NCBI GenBank assembly: GCA_009692555.1
Contig: SHYY01000004.1
Span: 17,901 to 81,900 of the forward strand
DNA from: Myxococcales bacterium
GTDB taxonomy: Bacteria; Myxococcota_A; Polyangia; Palsa-1104; SHYY01
Reading direction: 5' to 3'
DNA length: 64,000 nucleotides
Of this stretch, positions 1-8,758 are shown piece by piece. Both the position numbers and the translations under genes were made by a program. Each line of letters starts with the position of its first letter. Position 1 is the first letter of the stretch. A model generated the notes under the pieces. It was not told where the DNA came from. It saw only the letters and a program-made list of their open reading frames with translations, and ran no database searches.

Positions 1-809
1 CGGCCGGGTGGGCAGTCCGCCGCCTTCAGGCAGCCGCACGCGCCAGCGATGAGACAGACCGGACCGTCGCCGCTCTTGGCGCAGTCGACGCATGCCCCGC
101 CCGCGACCGCGCACGCGCCGTCGCCGACCGCGGCGCACTGGTTTTGTGCACTGCAGCAGAAGCCCTTGGCGCACACGCCGGGCTGGCCGACGCCGCCGGC
201 GACGCAGGAGGCGGTGCAGGCCCCTCCCGCGCAGGTGGGCGTGGCGCCGCCGCAGGGAGCACACACCCCGCCGTTGGTACCGCACGCTCCGTTCTCGTTG
301 CCGCCGCGGCAGGTGGCGCCGTCGCAGCAGCCGCCGTTGCACAGGAGCGCGCCGGCGCAGGCCTGCGAGCACACGGCGCTCTTGGGATCGCACGCGCTTC
401 CCTTCGGGCAGTCCGCGGGTCCGGCGCAGCCGCATTTCTTTGCGACGCACGCGGAGCCGCCGCTGTTGCCGGTGCAGTCCTGGCACGCGCCCGGTGCGCC
501 GCAGCTTTGCGGTGTGCCTTCGCACGCCGGCAGCGCGAGGTCGGCCGCGCCGTCGGACGACGCAGCGTCCGCGGCGATCAGTCCATCGACGGAGAGGGCG
601 TCCTCACCTTCCGCGGAGTCCACCACCGCCAGATCCGGGTCGGCCGGGCCCTGATCGAGGAGCACCCCATCGAAGGCCGGCGCGCGATCGGCAGACGGCA
701 GCGCGGCGAGGTCGGCCGGGGCGGCATCCGCGGTGGCAACAGGAGGCTCCTCGCCGCACCCGACGAGTGCGACGACCACCCACGGCAGCGCCCACAGCTT
801 GAGGTTCAT
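1..809 (-). CDS. Cys-rich repeat lipoprotein, C-terminus beyond window
   Basis: The frame opens with an ATG at 809 and stays open to base 1, so the C-terminal part is missing. The N-terminus MNLKLWALPWVVVALVGCGEE is a lipoprotein signal with lipobox LVGC. An Asp/Ala-rich linker of about 60 residues follows, then Cys-rich modules with CNGGCCDGATC, CGCAGPADCPKG and CAKSGDGP motifs. It is a paralogue of the next two genes downstream in coordinate. By family knowledge such modules are disulfide-bonded extracellular domains; the function is unknown. Probably anchored in the outer membrane facing outward. Confidence 0.85.
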   Translation of the reverse strand, partial: MNLKLWALPWVVVALVGCGEEPPVATADAAPADLAALPSADRAPAFDGVLLDQGPADPDLAVVDSAEGEDALSVDGLIAADAASSDGAADLALPACEGTPQSCGAPGACQDCTGNSGGSACVAKKCGCAGPADCPKGSACDPKSAVCSQACAGALLCNGGCCDGATCRGGNENGACGTNGGVCAPCGGATPTCAGGACTASCVAGGVGQPGVCAKGFCCSAQNQCAAVGDGACAVAGGACVDCAKSGDGPVCLIAGACGCLKAADCPPG

Positions 810-860
810 CCGGATGCGCCTCTTGCCGACGCTCGCGAGACATGCCGAGCGGCAGAGGCG

Positions 861-869
861 ACGGTAGCA
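861..869 (-). promoter_or_regulatory. candidate extended -10 promoter of the first Cys-rich lipoprotein gene
   Basis: On the minus strand the bases read TGCTACCGT, the same nine bases found 43 bp before the second Cys-rich gene (3917-3925). The start ATG lies about 52 bases downstream. No good -35 box is visible, which fits an extended -10 promoter. Inferred from position and recurrence only. Confidence 0.4.
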
Positions 870-936
870 TACGCTGCCGTGCGTTAGAAGCGGTGCCGAG
901 CGGGAAGAGGGGTTGGAGCGGAAGGAGAGAAGGAGG

Positions 937-967
937 AACCGGGCGCCGGCGATACCGACGCCCGGTT
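937..967 (-). terminator. terminator-like hairpin after second Cys-rich gene
   Basis: AACCGGGCG and CGCCCGGTT form a perfect 9-bp stem around a 13-base loop, 10 bases past the stop codon at 977. The minus strand continues into a pyrimidine run (CTCC/CTTC) rather than a clean U tract. The third paralogue has an equivalent hairpin at the same place. Confidence 0.6.
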
Positions 968-976
968 CTCGCTACA

Positions 977-3874
977 TCAGTTGCAGAGGCCGTTCGCGAA
1001 CATGAGGTTCGCGCAGCAGCCGGCCGCCGTCTGAGCGGTCTGGCCCTTGGTGGCGCAGATGCAGTTGAAGGAATTGGCGGCGCCGACGTGATTGGAGCAG
1101 CAGGCGCGCGGCTCGGCACCAAGGCCGAAGTTCGTTTTTGTGCCGTTCGGGAGGCACTGGCAGGTGCCATTGCCGGCGACGGAGAGCGAGCAGCAGTTCC
1201 ACGGATTGGCCGGCGCTCCGGCGTTCACCCCGTTGAGGTTGCAGGTGCAGGTGCCATTGACATCCATGCCGGTGCAGCAGGCGTTGCCGACTCCCTTCAG
1301 GTTGTAGATACCCGGGACGCAGCAGACGTTGGTGGCGAGGTTGCAGCCTGCGCGGAAGGCGTTCGGGTTCACGAAGCAGGAGTTGGCGGTGTTGCACGAA
1401 AGGGTGCCGCCGTCGAGGTTGGCGATGGTGCAGCCGCACGAGCCGTTCTGCGCGTTGCACTTCGGGCCGGCGTTGCAGGTGTCGAGGCAGCTATTGCACT
1501 GACCGCCGCTGACGCCGCACGCGTTGTCGGCGACGCCCGGACGGCAGGTGCCGCCGAGGCAGCAGCCGCCGTTGCAGCCACCCGCCGCCGCGCCGGCGTA
1601 GCCGCAGGCGTTGGTGCAGGTGCTGCTGTTGGTGTCGCAGGTCTGACCCGCCTGGTTGCCGGCGGCCGCGAAGCACTCGGACTTCTGGGTGCAGCCGCAC
1701 GACCAGTTGTTGTTGACCGGGACGAGGCACTTCTTGCCCGTCGAGGCGTTGCCGCACTTGAGGCAGGCACCCGTGTAGCCGCAGGTGGCGTCCGCCTTGC
1801 CGCCGACGCACTTGCCGGCGGAGCAGCAGTTGCCGCCGCCGCACACGCCGTTGGCGAGCGCACCGCACGCCGAGGTGCAGACCCCGGCGGTGCAGGTCGG
1901 GGTCGCGCTAGCGCCCGGCTTGCAGTCGAGGCAGGCGCCGCCAACGCCGCCGCAGGCGGTGTTCGAGCTGCCGACCGCGCAGGTGCCGCCGCTGCAGCAG
2001 CCGCCGTTGCACAGCTGGTTCGCGGTGCAGACGTTGGTGCAGAGCTTCTTCACGGTGTCGCAGGCCTGGAGGGCGCCGCAGTCCGACGACTTGTTGCAGC
2101 CGCAGCTCGTGCCGTTGATGCACGCGTGGCCACCGACGTTCGCCGAGCAGTCGACGCAGGCGTTGGCCGCGCCGCAGGCGGTGGGGGCATTGCCGGCGAG
2201 GCACTGGCCATTCACCGCGGCCGAGCAGCAGCCGCCGTTGCAGGCCTGCTGCGCGTTGCAGGCCACGACGCAGAGGTGCGACACGACGTTGCAGGCGAAG
2301 CCCACCGCGCAGTCGGCTGCCTTGTCGCAGCCGCAGGCGTTGTTGTTCATCGCCCCAGGACGGCAGAGGTGCCCGGCGTTGTTGGTCGTGCAATCGACGC
2401 AGGCGGCCATCCCGGTGATGAGGCAGGCGGCAGCCACGGTGCCGTTCGAGCAGGCACCGTTACCGCCGCAGCAGCCGAACTGGCACTTGTTGTTGGCGTC
2501 GCACTTGTTGTTGCAGACCTTGTTCACGCAGCCGGTGCTGGAGATCGGGCAGTCGGCCGGGAAGGCCGCGCAGCCGCAGACGCCGCCGTTGCCCAAGGCC
2601 ACGCACACCTTGCCGTTCGGGTTGCCGGTGCAGTCGGCGCAGAGGCCGCCGTTGTTGCCGCACTGCTTGTTGGTTCCCTCGATGCCCTTCTGGCAGGTCC
2701 CGTTGACGGCGGCCGAGCAGCAGCCACCGTTGCACAGGTTGTTGGCGTCGCACTTGTTGGTGCAGACGTTGGTCACGGCGTCGCAGGAGAAGCCGACGGC
2801 GCAGTCCGCCGCGACCTTGCAGCCGCAGAAGGTCTTGGCGTTGATGGTGAGGCAGGCGGTGCCCATCGCGTTGGCGACGCAGGTGCCGCACGCCGCCATG
2901 CCGAGGGCGCACGAGGCCTGCAGGTTGCCGGCGAGGCACTTCTTGTTCGCGACGTCGCAGCAGCCGCCGTTGCACGGGGTGTTCATGTCGCACGCCGCGC
3001 CGCAGACGCCCGCGGTGCAGGCCTGGTTGGCGGCGCAATCGGCCGCCTTGGCGCAGCCGCAGGTGCCGTTCATCAGGCAGGTCGGACCGTTCGCGCTCTT
3101 GCTGCAGTCGTTGCAAGCGCCGCCGGCGAGGCCGCAGGCGCCGTTGCCGATCGCCGCGCACTGGTTCTTCGCATCGCAGCAGAAGCCCATCCCGCAGGCC
3201 GCGCCGCCCATGCCACCGATGACGCAGGTCGCGGTGCAGGCGCCAGCGGTGCAGGTCGGAGTGGCGCCGCCGCAGGCCGCGCAGGCCTTGCCGTCGCCGC
3301 CGCACTTGCCGTTGTCATTGCCGACGAGGCAGTTCGCGCCGTCGCAGCAGCCGCCGTTGCAGGCGAGACCGCCGGCGCAGGTCGGGTCGCACTGGCCGTT
3401 GGCCTGGCAGGCGAAGCCCTTCGGGCAGTCCGAGGAGCTGTTGCAGCCGCACTTGAGCGCAACGCAGGCCTGACCGCCCTGGTTGCCGGTGCAGTCCTGA
3501 CATGCCCCCGGGGCGCCGCAGCTCTGCTGCGTGTTGCCGCAGGGCATGACCGCGGGGCCATCGCCAGCGTCGCTTCCGCCGCCGCCGATGTCGTCGGTAC
3601 CACCGATGTCGTCGGTGGGGAGAATGGTCATGTCGGCCTCTACGACGACCGTCATGTCGTCGTCCTCAACGATCGTCATGTCGATCTCTGGGACGACGGT
3701 GAGGTCTTCCTTGACGCCGCCGCTGTCGACCTTGGGCTTTGCCAGGTCAGGCGTGGGGACCGGCGGCATTTCCGGATCTTCCGTCGTTTCGCAACCGACG
3801 CTCCCCAGTCCGGCCCCCAGGAGGGCCAGCGGGAGCACAATCCTGAGCGTCCACTTCGTTCCCATTTTTGCCAT
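977..3874 (-). CDS. Cys-rich repeat lipoprotein (965 aa)
   Basis: Signal peptide with lipobox GSVGC (residues about 24-28), then an acidic linker with repeated DMT/DDIGG elements to about residue 110, then Cys-rich modules to the end. The core CNGGCC occurs six times (after LA, TP, NL, QA, QL and GG), with variants such as CQFGCC and CGGGNCC. Between them are C-x-C and CGCxxxxDC motifs of the type CGCNSSSDCPKGFACQ. A strong ribosome site TTGGAGG precedes the ATG. Protein and DNA are strongly similar to the gene at 4043-6907, indicating tandem duplication. Likely a disulfide-rich cell-surface protein; no enzymatic motif is visible. Confidence 0.9.
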   Translation of the reverse strand: MAKMGTKWTLRIVLPLALLGAGLGSVGCETTEDPEMPPVPTPDLAKPKVDSGGVKEDLTVVPEIDMTIVEDDDMTVVVEADMTILPTDDIGGTDDIGGGGSDAGDGPAVMPCGNTQQSCGAPGACQDCTGNQGGQACVALKCGCNSSSDCPKGFACQANGQCDPTCAGGLACNGGCCDGANCLVGNDNGKCGGDGKACAACGGATPTCTAGACTATCVIGGMGGAACGMGFCCDAKNQCAAIGNGACGLAGGACNDCSKSANGPTCLMNGTCGCAKAADCAANQACTAGVCGAACDMNTPCNGGCCDVANKKCLAGNLQASCALGMAACGTCVANAMGTACLTINAKTFCGCKVAADCAVGFSCDAVTNVCTNKCDANNLCNGGCCSAAVNGTCQKGIEGTNKQCGNNGGLCADCTGNPNGKVCVALGNGGVCGCAAFPADCPISSTGCVNKVCNNKCDANNKCQFGCCGGNGACSNGTVAAACLITGMAACVDCTTNNAGHLCRPGAMNNNACGCDKAADCAVGFACNVVSHLCVVACNAQQACNGGCCSAAVNGQCLAGNAPTACGAANACVDCSANVGGHACINGTSCGCNKSSDCGALQACDTVKKLCTNVCTANQLCNGGCCSGGTCAVGSSNTACGGVGGACLDCKPGASATPTCTAGVCTSACGALANGVCGGGNCCSAGKCVGGKADATCGYTGACLKCGNASTGKKCLVPVNNNWSCGCTQKSECFAAAGNQAGQTCDTNSSTCTNACGYAGAAAGGCNGGCCLGGTCRPGVADNACGVSGGQCNSCLDTCNAGPKCNAQNGSCGCTIANLDGGTLSCNTANSCFVNPNAFRAGCNLATNVCCVPGIYNLKGVGNACCTGMDVNGTCTCNLNGVNAGAPANPWNCCSLSVAGNGTCQCLPNGTKTNFGLGAEPRACCSNHVGAANSFNCICATKGQTAQTAAGCCANLMFANGLCN

Positions 3875-3916
3875 CGTCCAGCCTCCAAGAATACGTTAGG
3901 TTCAGCAGTGTCGGGG

Positions 3917-3925
3917 ACGGTAGCA
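3917..3925 (-). promoter_or_regulatory. candidate extended -10 promoter of second Cys-rich gene
   Basis: Minus-strand TGCTACCGT, identical to the box before the first paralogue. A start of transcription near 3910 would give a leader of about 36 bases containing the GGAGG ribosome site. The third paralogue has only a weaker equivalent (TGCGACCAT, minus strand, around 6950-6958). Confidence 0.4.
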
Positions 3926-3996
3926 CGCAGGGCTTCCAGGATGGAAGCTTTTTTTGAAGGGGAAATGGTGGTGCGGGAGAGGGGGGAAGGAAGCGG

Positions 3997-4025
3997 CTGG
4001 GCGCCGGCGTCGTACCGGCGCCCAG
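3997..4025 (-). terminator. terminator-like hairpin after third Cys-rich gene
   Basis: CTGGGCGCCGG and CCGGCGCCCAG form a perfect 11-bp stem with a 7-base loop, 18 bases past the stop of the gene at 4043. The minus strand runs on into CCGCTTCCTTCCCCCC rather than a U tract. Confidence 0.6.
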
Positions 4026-4042
4026 TCGCGGGGATCAGAGAG

Positions 4043-6907
4043 CTACGGCGTGCAGGTGAGCGGGCCGTTGTTCATGGAGGGCTTGCAGGTGAGGCCCATC
4101 GCGCAGCCGGCCGTGGTGAGGCAGGTCTGGTTCAGGATCGCCGCCACGCAGTTGCCGCCGCTCAGGAGGCTGCAGCGGAGCGAGCAGCAGCTGGTGTTCT
4201 GACCACTTAAGCCGCAGCCACCCGGCGACATTCCGTTCGGGATGCAGATGCAGGCGTTGTTGTTCTGGACCTGCGTGCAGCAGGCCGAGGCGTTGCCGCC
4301 CGAGGGCTGGCTGACCGCGATGCAGGTGCAGTTGCCACCCATCGTCATCGCGCCGCTGCAGCAGGCCGCTGCCATGCCGCCGCTCGGACGGACCTGGAGG
4401 GCCGTCGTCGCGATGCAGCACGAGCCACCGACGATGACCGTGTTGCAGCCGTTGCGCTGGCCGCAGGCCATGCCGCCCTGAGCGCACTGGGTGGAAGCGG
4501 TGCAGCCGCACGACCCGTTCGCCGCGTTGCAGGCCGGGCCCGGGTTGCAGGCCGTGCCGCAGTTGTTGCACTGGCCGCCGGCGACGCCGCAAGCGTTGTT
4601 CTGATTTCCCGGACGGCAGGTGCCGCCGAGGCAGCAGCCGCCATTGCACCCGGTCGCGCCCATGTAGCCGCAGCTGTCGGTGCAGGTCTTGGCGGCGGTG
4701 TCGCAGGTCTGACCCGCCATGTTGAGGGCGGCCTTCGAGCAGTCGGCCGCCGCGGAGCATCCGCACACCGACTTCATGCCGGTCGTGATGCAGACGTGAC
4801 CGGTCGACGCGCTGGTGCAGTCTGCGCAGGTGTTGGTGTAGCCACAGGTGCTGTTGGCCTTCCCGCCGACGCACTTGCCGGCAGAGCAGCAGTTGCCACC
4901 GCCACACGTGCCGTGGCCGAGATCACCGCAGGCCGAGGTGCAGACGCCGGCGGTGCAGGTCGGGGTCGCGCTTGTGCCCGAGTTGCAGTTGGTGCAAGCG
5001 CCGCCCGCCGCGCCGCAGGCGCTGTTCGAGGAGCCGGCCGCGCAGGTGCCGCCCGAGCAGCAGCCACCCTTGCAGAGCTGGTTGGCGTTGCAGACGTTGG
5101 TGCACTGGTGGCTGACCGTGTTGCAGGCCTGGAGGTCGCTGCAGTCGGCGCTGACGTTGCAGCCGCAGGCCAGGCCGCCGATGCACGCGTGGCCGACCTG
5201 CGCGTTGGCGCAACTGACGCACGCCACCGCGGTTCCGCAGGCGGTCGGGGCGTTGCCCGGGACGCACGAGCCGGCGTTGCAGCAGCCGCCGTTGCAGGCC
5301 TGCTGGGCGCTGCACTGGGTCACGCAGAGGTGCGTGGTGATGTTGCACGCGAAGCCGACCGCGCAGTCGGCCGCCTTGTCGCAGCCGCATGCGTTGCTGC
5401 CGTTGCCGACCGGGCGGCAGTAATGGCCCGCGTTGTTGTTCGAGCAATCGACGCAGGCCGCCATGCCCGCGATGAGGCAGGCCGCGGTGGCGCTGCCGTT
5501 CGCGCAGGCGCCGTTGCCGCCGCAGCAGCCGAACTGGCACTTGTTGTTGACGTCGCACTTGTTGTTGCAGACCTTGTTCACGCAGCCGGTGCTCGAGATC
5601 GGGCAATCGCCGGGGAAGGCGGCGCAGCCGCACACACCGCCGTTGCCGGAGGCCACGCACACCTTGCCGATCGGGTTCCCTGCGCAATCGGCGCAGAGGC
5701 CGCCGTTGTTGCCGCACACCTTGCTGGTGCCCTCGATGCCCTTCTGGCAGGTTCCGGCCACCGCCAGGGAGCAGCAGCCGCCGTTGCAGAGGTTGTTCGA
5801 GTCGCACTTGGTGGTGCAGGTGTTGGTGACGGTGTCGCACGCGAAGCCGACGGCGCAGTCCGCCGCGACCTTGCATCCGCAGAACGTCTTCATTGCGACG
5901 GTGAGGCAGGCGGTGCCCATCGCGTTGGCCACGCAGGTGCCGCAGGCCGCCATGCCGAGGGCGCAGCCGGCCTGGACGTCACCGAGGCTGCACTTCTTGT
6001 TGGCCACATCGCAGCAGCCGCCGTTGCACGCGGTGTTCGCGTCGCAGGCGGTGCCACAGACGCCGTTGGTGCAGGCCTGGTTGACGGCGCAGTCGGCCGC
6101 CTTGGCGCAACCGCAGGTGCCATTCATGAGACAGGTCGGGCCGTTCGCGCTCTTGCTGCAGTCGGTGCAGGCACCGGCAGCGACGCCGCAGGCGCCGTTG
6201 GCGATCGCCGCGCACTGATTCATCGCGTTGCAGCAGAAGCCCATGCCGCACGCGCCACCGCCCATGCCACCGACGGCGCAGGCCGTGGTGCAGGCGCCAG
6301 CCGAGCAGCTCGGGGTGCCGGCGCCGCAGGCCGCACAGGCCTTGCCGTCACCGCCGCACTTGCCGTTGTCGTTGCCGGAGAGGCAGTTCGCGCCATCGCA
6401 GCAGCCGCCGTTGCAGGCGAGGCCGCCGGCGCAGGTCGCGTCGCACTGGCCGTTGGCCTGGCAGGCGAAGCCCTTCGGGCAATCCGCCGCGCTGTTGCAG
6501 CCGCACTTCAGGGCGACGCAGGCCTGACCGCCCTGGTTGCCGGTGCAGTCCATACAGGCGCCGATGGCGCCGCAGCTCTGCTGGGTGTTCAGGCAGTCGG
6601 GGCCGGGCTTGGCCATGTCGGGGTCGGGCCCATCGGTGCCGACCATGTCCTCCGTCACGATCGGTGCATCGTCGGTGGAGAGGTCGGCCCCCTCCATGGC
6701 GATGTCCGGCTCGTCCATCGAGATGTCGGGCTCCTCGACGAGGGCCATGTCCCTCTTCACCGAGAGGTCAGGCTTCGTCGTCACCGCGAGGTCGTTAGCG
6801 GGCGTACCACCATCCTCCGTGACGTCGTTGCCGCAACCGAGCAGCCCGGTGGCGGCACCGGTCAGACTCACCGTGAGAAATAAGCGCAACGTCCATTTCA
6901 GGGTCAT
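4043..6907 (-). CDS. Cys-rich repeat lipoprotein (954 aa)
   Basis: Starts MTLKWTLRLFLTVSLTGAATG with lipobox LLGC, followed by an acidic linker rich in DxS/PDI elements to about residue 105. The rest is the same Cys-rich module series as the neighbour, with CNGGCC (five copies plus CKGGCC) and CQFGCC. The two proteins align over nearly their whole length; they differ most in the linker and in the last ~100 residues, where this copy has CCSGAMTMGGNCTC-type units. Ribosome site TTGGGAGG lies 7 bases before ATG. Function unknown; envelope or surface role inferred from the signal and disulfide-rich build. Confidence 0.9.
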   Translation of the reverse strand: MTLKWTLRLFLTVSLTGAATGLLGCGNDVTEDGGTPANDLAVTTKPDLSVKRDMALVEEPDISMDEPDIAMEGADLSTDDAPIVTEDMVGTDGPDPDMAKPGPDCLNTQQSCGAIGACMDCTGNQGGQACVALKCGCNSAADCPKGFACQANGQCDATCAGGLACNGGCCDGANCLSGNDNGKCGGDGKACAACGAGTPSCSAGACTTACAVGGMGGGACGMGFCCNAMNQCAAIANGACGVAAGACTDCSKSANGPTCLMNGTCGCAKAADCAVNQACTNGVCGTACDANTACNGGCCDVANKKCSLGDVQAGCALGMAACGTCVANAMGTACLTVAMKTFCGCKVAADCAVGFACDTVTNTCTTKCDSNNLCNGGCCSLAVAGTCQKGIEGTSKVCGNNGGLCADCAGNPIGKVCVASGNGGVCGCAAFPGDCPISSTGCVNKVCNNKCDVNNKCQFGCCGGNGACANGSATAACLIAGMAACVDCSNNNAGHYCRPVGNGSNACGCDKAADCAVGFACNITTHLCVTQCSAQQACNGGCCNAGSCVPGNAPTACGTAVACVSCANAQVGHACIGGLACGCNVSADCSDLQACNTVSHQCTNVCNANQLCKGGCCSGGTCAAGSSNSACGAAGGACTNCNSGTSATPTCTAGVCTSACGDLGHGTCGGGNCCSAGKCVGGKANSTCGYTNTCADCTSASTGHVCITTGMKSVCGCSAAADCSKAALNMAGQTCDTAAKTCTDSCGYMGATGCNGGCCLGGTCRPGNQNNACGVAGGQCNNCGTACNPGPACNAANGSCGCTASTQCAQGGMACGQRNGCNTVIVGGSCCIATTALQVRPSGGMAAACCSGAMTMGGNCTCIAVSQPSGGNASACCTQVQNNNACICIPNGMSPGGCGLSGQNTSCCSLRCSLLSGGNCVAAILNQTCLTTAGCAMGLTCKPSMNNGPLTCTP

Positions 6908-6970
6908 AAGCGGCCTCCCAAATTGTGGTTTTCAACCGGCGGCGGGATGGTCGCACGGGAGCCGACGAAT

Positions 6971-6996
6971 AAAAAGGGGAACCCATGGGTGCCCTT
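6971..6996. repeat. AT-flanked inverted repeat, possible degenerate member of the repeat family at 40276
   Basis: AAAAAGG precedes GGGAACCCATGGGTGCCC (6977-6994), an 18-bp near-perfect palindrome. The layout resembles the hairpin AAAAAGGAACCCTGGGAGGGTTCC inside gspI and AAAGGGACCC...GGGTCCCTTT at 40341-40364. The flanks do not match the longer family, so relationship is uncertain. It lies between divergent genes and could equally be an operator. Confidence 0.35.
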
Positions 6997-7019
6997 CAAG
7001 TTTTTCACGCGCCTTATTG

Positions 7020-7050
7020 TGACAAATTGGCCGGGCGTTGACAAAACGGC
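7020..7050 (+). promoter_or_regulatory. two candidate activator sites (TGACAAAWYGGC)
   Basis: TGACAAATTGGC (7020-7031) and TGACAAAACGGC (7039-7050) lie 19 bp apart on the same DNA face. A third copy, TGACAAAATGGC, lies at 8643-8654, upstream of the sigma-54 promoter candidate of gspC. Sites before a regulator gene and before its probable target suggest binding by that regulator. The second copy overlaps a possible TTGACA -35 box. Confidence 0.4.
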
Positions 7051-7065
7051 ACGATGGCGTAGCCT
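7038..7065 (+). promoter_or_regulatory. possible sigma-70-type promoter of the response regulator gene
   Basis: TTGACA (7038-7043), a 16-bp spacer and TAGCCT (7060-7065). Transcription would start near 7072, leaving a leader of about 100 bases before the ATG at 7171. The -35 overlaps a candidate activator site, so autoregulation is possible. Confidence 0.35.
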
Positions 7066-7170
7066 CGGGAACGATACGAGGAGGTCTGTGATGCAACTTA
7101 GTCGTTTATATTCAGTTAGTTGTTGTCGTGTTGACCGCTGGCGCGTGGTTCGCAGAGGAGCCCGGATCCA

Positions 7171-8604
7171 ATGAGCACTCCGACTCTGCTGGTGGTGGAC
7201 GATGAGCCCTCGAACCTCGAATCTCTGGTGCGGATCTTCGGCCGCGAGGGCATGAACGTCCTCGCCGCGCCCGATGGAAGGGAGGCGCTCGAGACCCTGC
7301 GCAAGCAGCGGATCGATGTGCTGCTGACCGATCTGATGATGCCCGGGATGACGGGCGTCGATCTCCTCAAGGCGGCGCGCGCGGTCGCGCCCGAGACCGA
7401 GGTGATCCTCATGACCGCCTACGGCACCGTCGAGACGGCGGTGGAGGCGATGAAGGAGGGGGCGTACGACTTCATCATCAAGCCGCTCAAGCGCGCTCAC
7501 GTCGTGCGGGTGGTGGCGAAGGCGCTCGAGAAGCAATCGCTGCTGGTCGAGAACCGCGCGCTCCGGGTGCAGCTCGACAACGTTCGACGGAAGCCGATCG
7601 TCGGGCAGTCGCTGGCGATGCGCCGCACGCTCGACATGGTGACCCAGGCCGCCCCGTCGGTGGCGACGGTGCTCCTGCTCGGCGAGTCGGGCACCGGGAA
7701 GGAGCTGCTGGCGCGGCAGGTCCACGATCTCTCGCCGCGCGCGGGGAGACCGTTCGTGCCGGTCAACTGCGCGGCGATCCCGGAGTCGATCCTCGAGGCG
7801 GAGCTGTTCGGCTACGAGAAGGGGGCGTTCACCGGCGCGGTCACGCGGCGCGACGGACGCTTCGCACACGCCGACGGCGGGACCCTGTTCCTCGACGAGA
7901 TCGGGGAGATCGCACCGTCGGTCCAGGTGAAGCTCCTCCGCGTACTGCAGGAGGGGGAGATCGAGCGGCTCGGCGGCAAGTCGCAGAAGATCGATATCCG
8001 CCTCGTCGCGGCGACCAACAAGGATCTCAAGCGCGCGGTGGCCGAGGGGCGCTTCCGGGAAGATCTCTACTACCGCCTCAACGTGATCGCGGTGACCGTG
8101 CCGCCGTTGCGCGACCGCAGCGATGACATCCCGCTGCTGGTGGATCACTTCCTCACCCGCTTCCGGGAGAAGAACCAGAAGACGCTGTCGGGCTGCACGC
8201 GCGCGGCGATCGAGGCGCTGTGCGACTACGGCTGGCCGGGCAACGTGCGCGAGCTCGAGAACGCGATCGAGCGGGCGGTCGTGCTCACCAAGTCGAGCAC
8301 CATCGACGTCGATGATCTCCCGCGTGAGGTGTTCGCCGAGCACACCGGCGAGCCGCCCCTGCGCGGCGCGGGCGCAGCCGGCCGGGCACTCTCCTTCGAG
8401 ATCGGAACGCCGCTCGAGGAGATCGAGCGCCGCGTGATCCACGAGACGCTCAAGCAGACCCGCGGGGACAAGCGCCTCGCCGCCCAGCTCCTCGGGATCT
8501 CCACGCGCACGATCTACCGGATGCTCGATCGCGATCGGATCGAGGAGCGCGATCTCGACGAAGACGACCCGGCGGGCGGGAAATCCGCCGAAGCGCACGA
8601 ATAG
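7171..8604 (+). CDS. sigma-54-dependent response regulator (NtrC family)
   Basis: 477 residues in the classic order. Receiver 1-115: acidic pocket DDE (10-12), phospho-acceptor Asp54 in LLTDLMMPG, switch Thr in LMTAYGT, Lys in IIKPL. AAA+ domain about 140-380: Walker A GESGTGKE, sigma-54 contact loop GAFTGA, Walker [12 protein letters not shown]. Fis-type helix-turn-helix at the C-terminus (RLAAQLLGISTRTIYRML). Start fixed by GAGGAG 12 bases upstream. No histidine kinase is adjacent, so its partner is elsewhere. Its place just before gspC and the sigma-54-like promoter there suggest that it activates the secretion operon; that link is inference. Confidence 0.95.
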   Translation: MSTPTLLVVDDEPSNLESLVRIFGREGMNVLAAPDGREALETLRKQRIDVLLTDLMMPGMTGVDLLKAARAVAPETEVILMTAYGTVETAVEAMKEGAYDFIIKPLKRAHVVRVVAKALEKQSLLVENRALRVQLDNVRRKPIVGQSLAMRRTLDMVTQAAPSVATVLLLGESGTGKELLARQVHDLSPRAGRPFVPVNCAAIPESILEAELFGYEKGAFTGAVTRRDGRFAHADGGTLFLDEIGEIAPSVQVKLLRVLQEGEIERLGGKSQKIDIRLVAATNKDLKRAVAEGRFREDLYYRLNVIAVTVPPLRDRSDDIPLLVDHFLTRFREKNQKTLSGCTRAAIEALCDYGWPGNVRELENAIERAVVLTKSSTIDVDDLPREVFAEHTGEPPLRGAGAAGRALSFEIGTPLEEIERRVIHETLKQTRGDKRLAAQLLGISTRTIYRMLDRDRIEERDLDEDDPAGGKSAEAHE

Positions 8605-8642
8605 CCCCTCCTGCCAGCTTGTCCCGAGGCGCCCAACCTCGC

Positions 8643-8654
8643 TGACAAAATGGC
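8643..8654 (+). promoter_or_regulatory. candidate activator site upstream of gspC
   Basis: TGACAAAATGGC matches the two sites at 7020-7050 at 11 of 12 positions. It is 66 bp upstream of the -24 box at 8720, a normal distance for an upstream activating sequence of an NtrC-type protein. Confidence 0.4.
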
Positions 8655-8719
8655 ATCGACAACGCCGCTTCCCTGGTCCATTCTCCCCGTCCCTTCAAGT
8701 ACTTGGACAACACCCCCCC

Positions 8720-8734
8720 TGGCACCTCGGTTGC
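8720..8734 (+). promoter_or_regulatory. candidate sigma-54 promoter of the gsp operon
   Basis: TGGCAC, five bases, TTGC matches the -24/-12 consensus (TGGCAC-N5-TTGC) exactly, with GG at 8721-8722 and GC at 8733-8734. Transcription would start near 8746, 13 bases before the gspC ATG. Caveat: TTGCTACAC here also resembles the TGCTANNNT extended -10 box seen before other genes in this window. Confidence 0.6.
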
Positions 8735-8758
8735 TACACCCGCGGTGGGCAAAGGCCG

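Noticed and set aside
842-4210. A very long plus-strand open frame antisense to the Cys-rich genes
   Set aside because: Its product is Ala/Val/Gly/Arg-rich without domains; it is the GC-driven mirror of the minus-strand genes, which have signal peptides, Cys modules and ribosome sites. The same applies to long antisense frames at 1785-3473, 4796-6883, 10890-12641 and 36153-39164.
7038-7065. Firm promoter call for the response regulator
   Set aside because: Kept only at low confidence because the -35 overlaps a candidate activator site and the -10 (TAGCCT) is poor.
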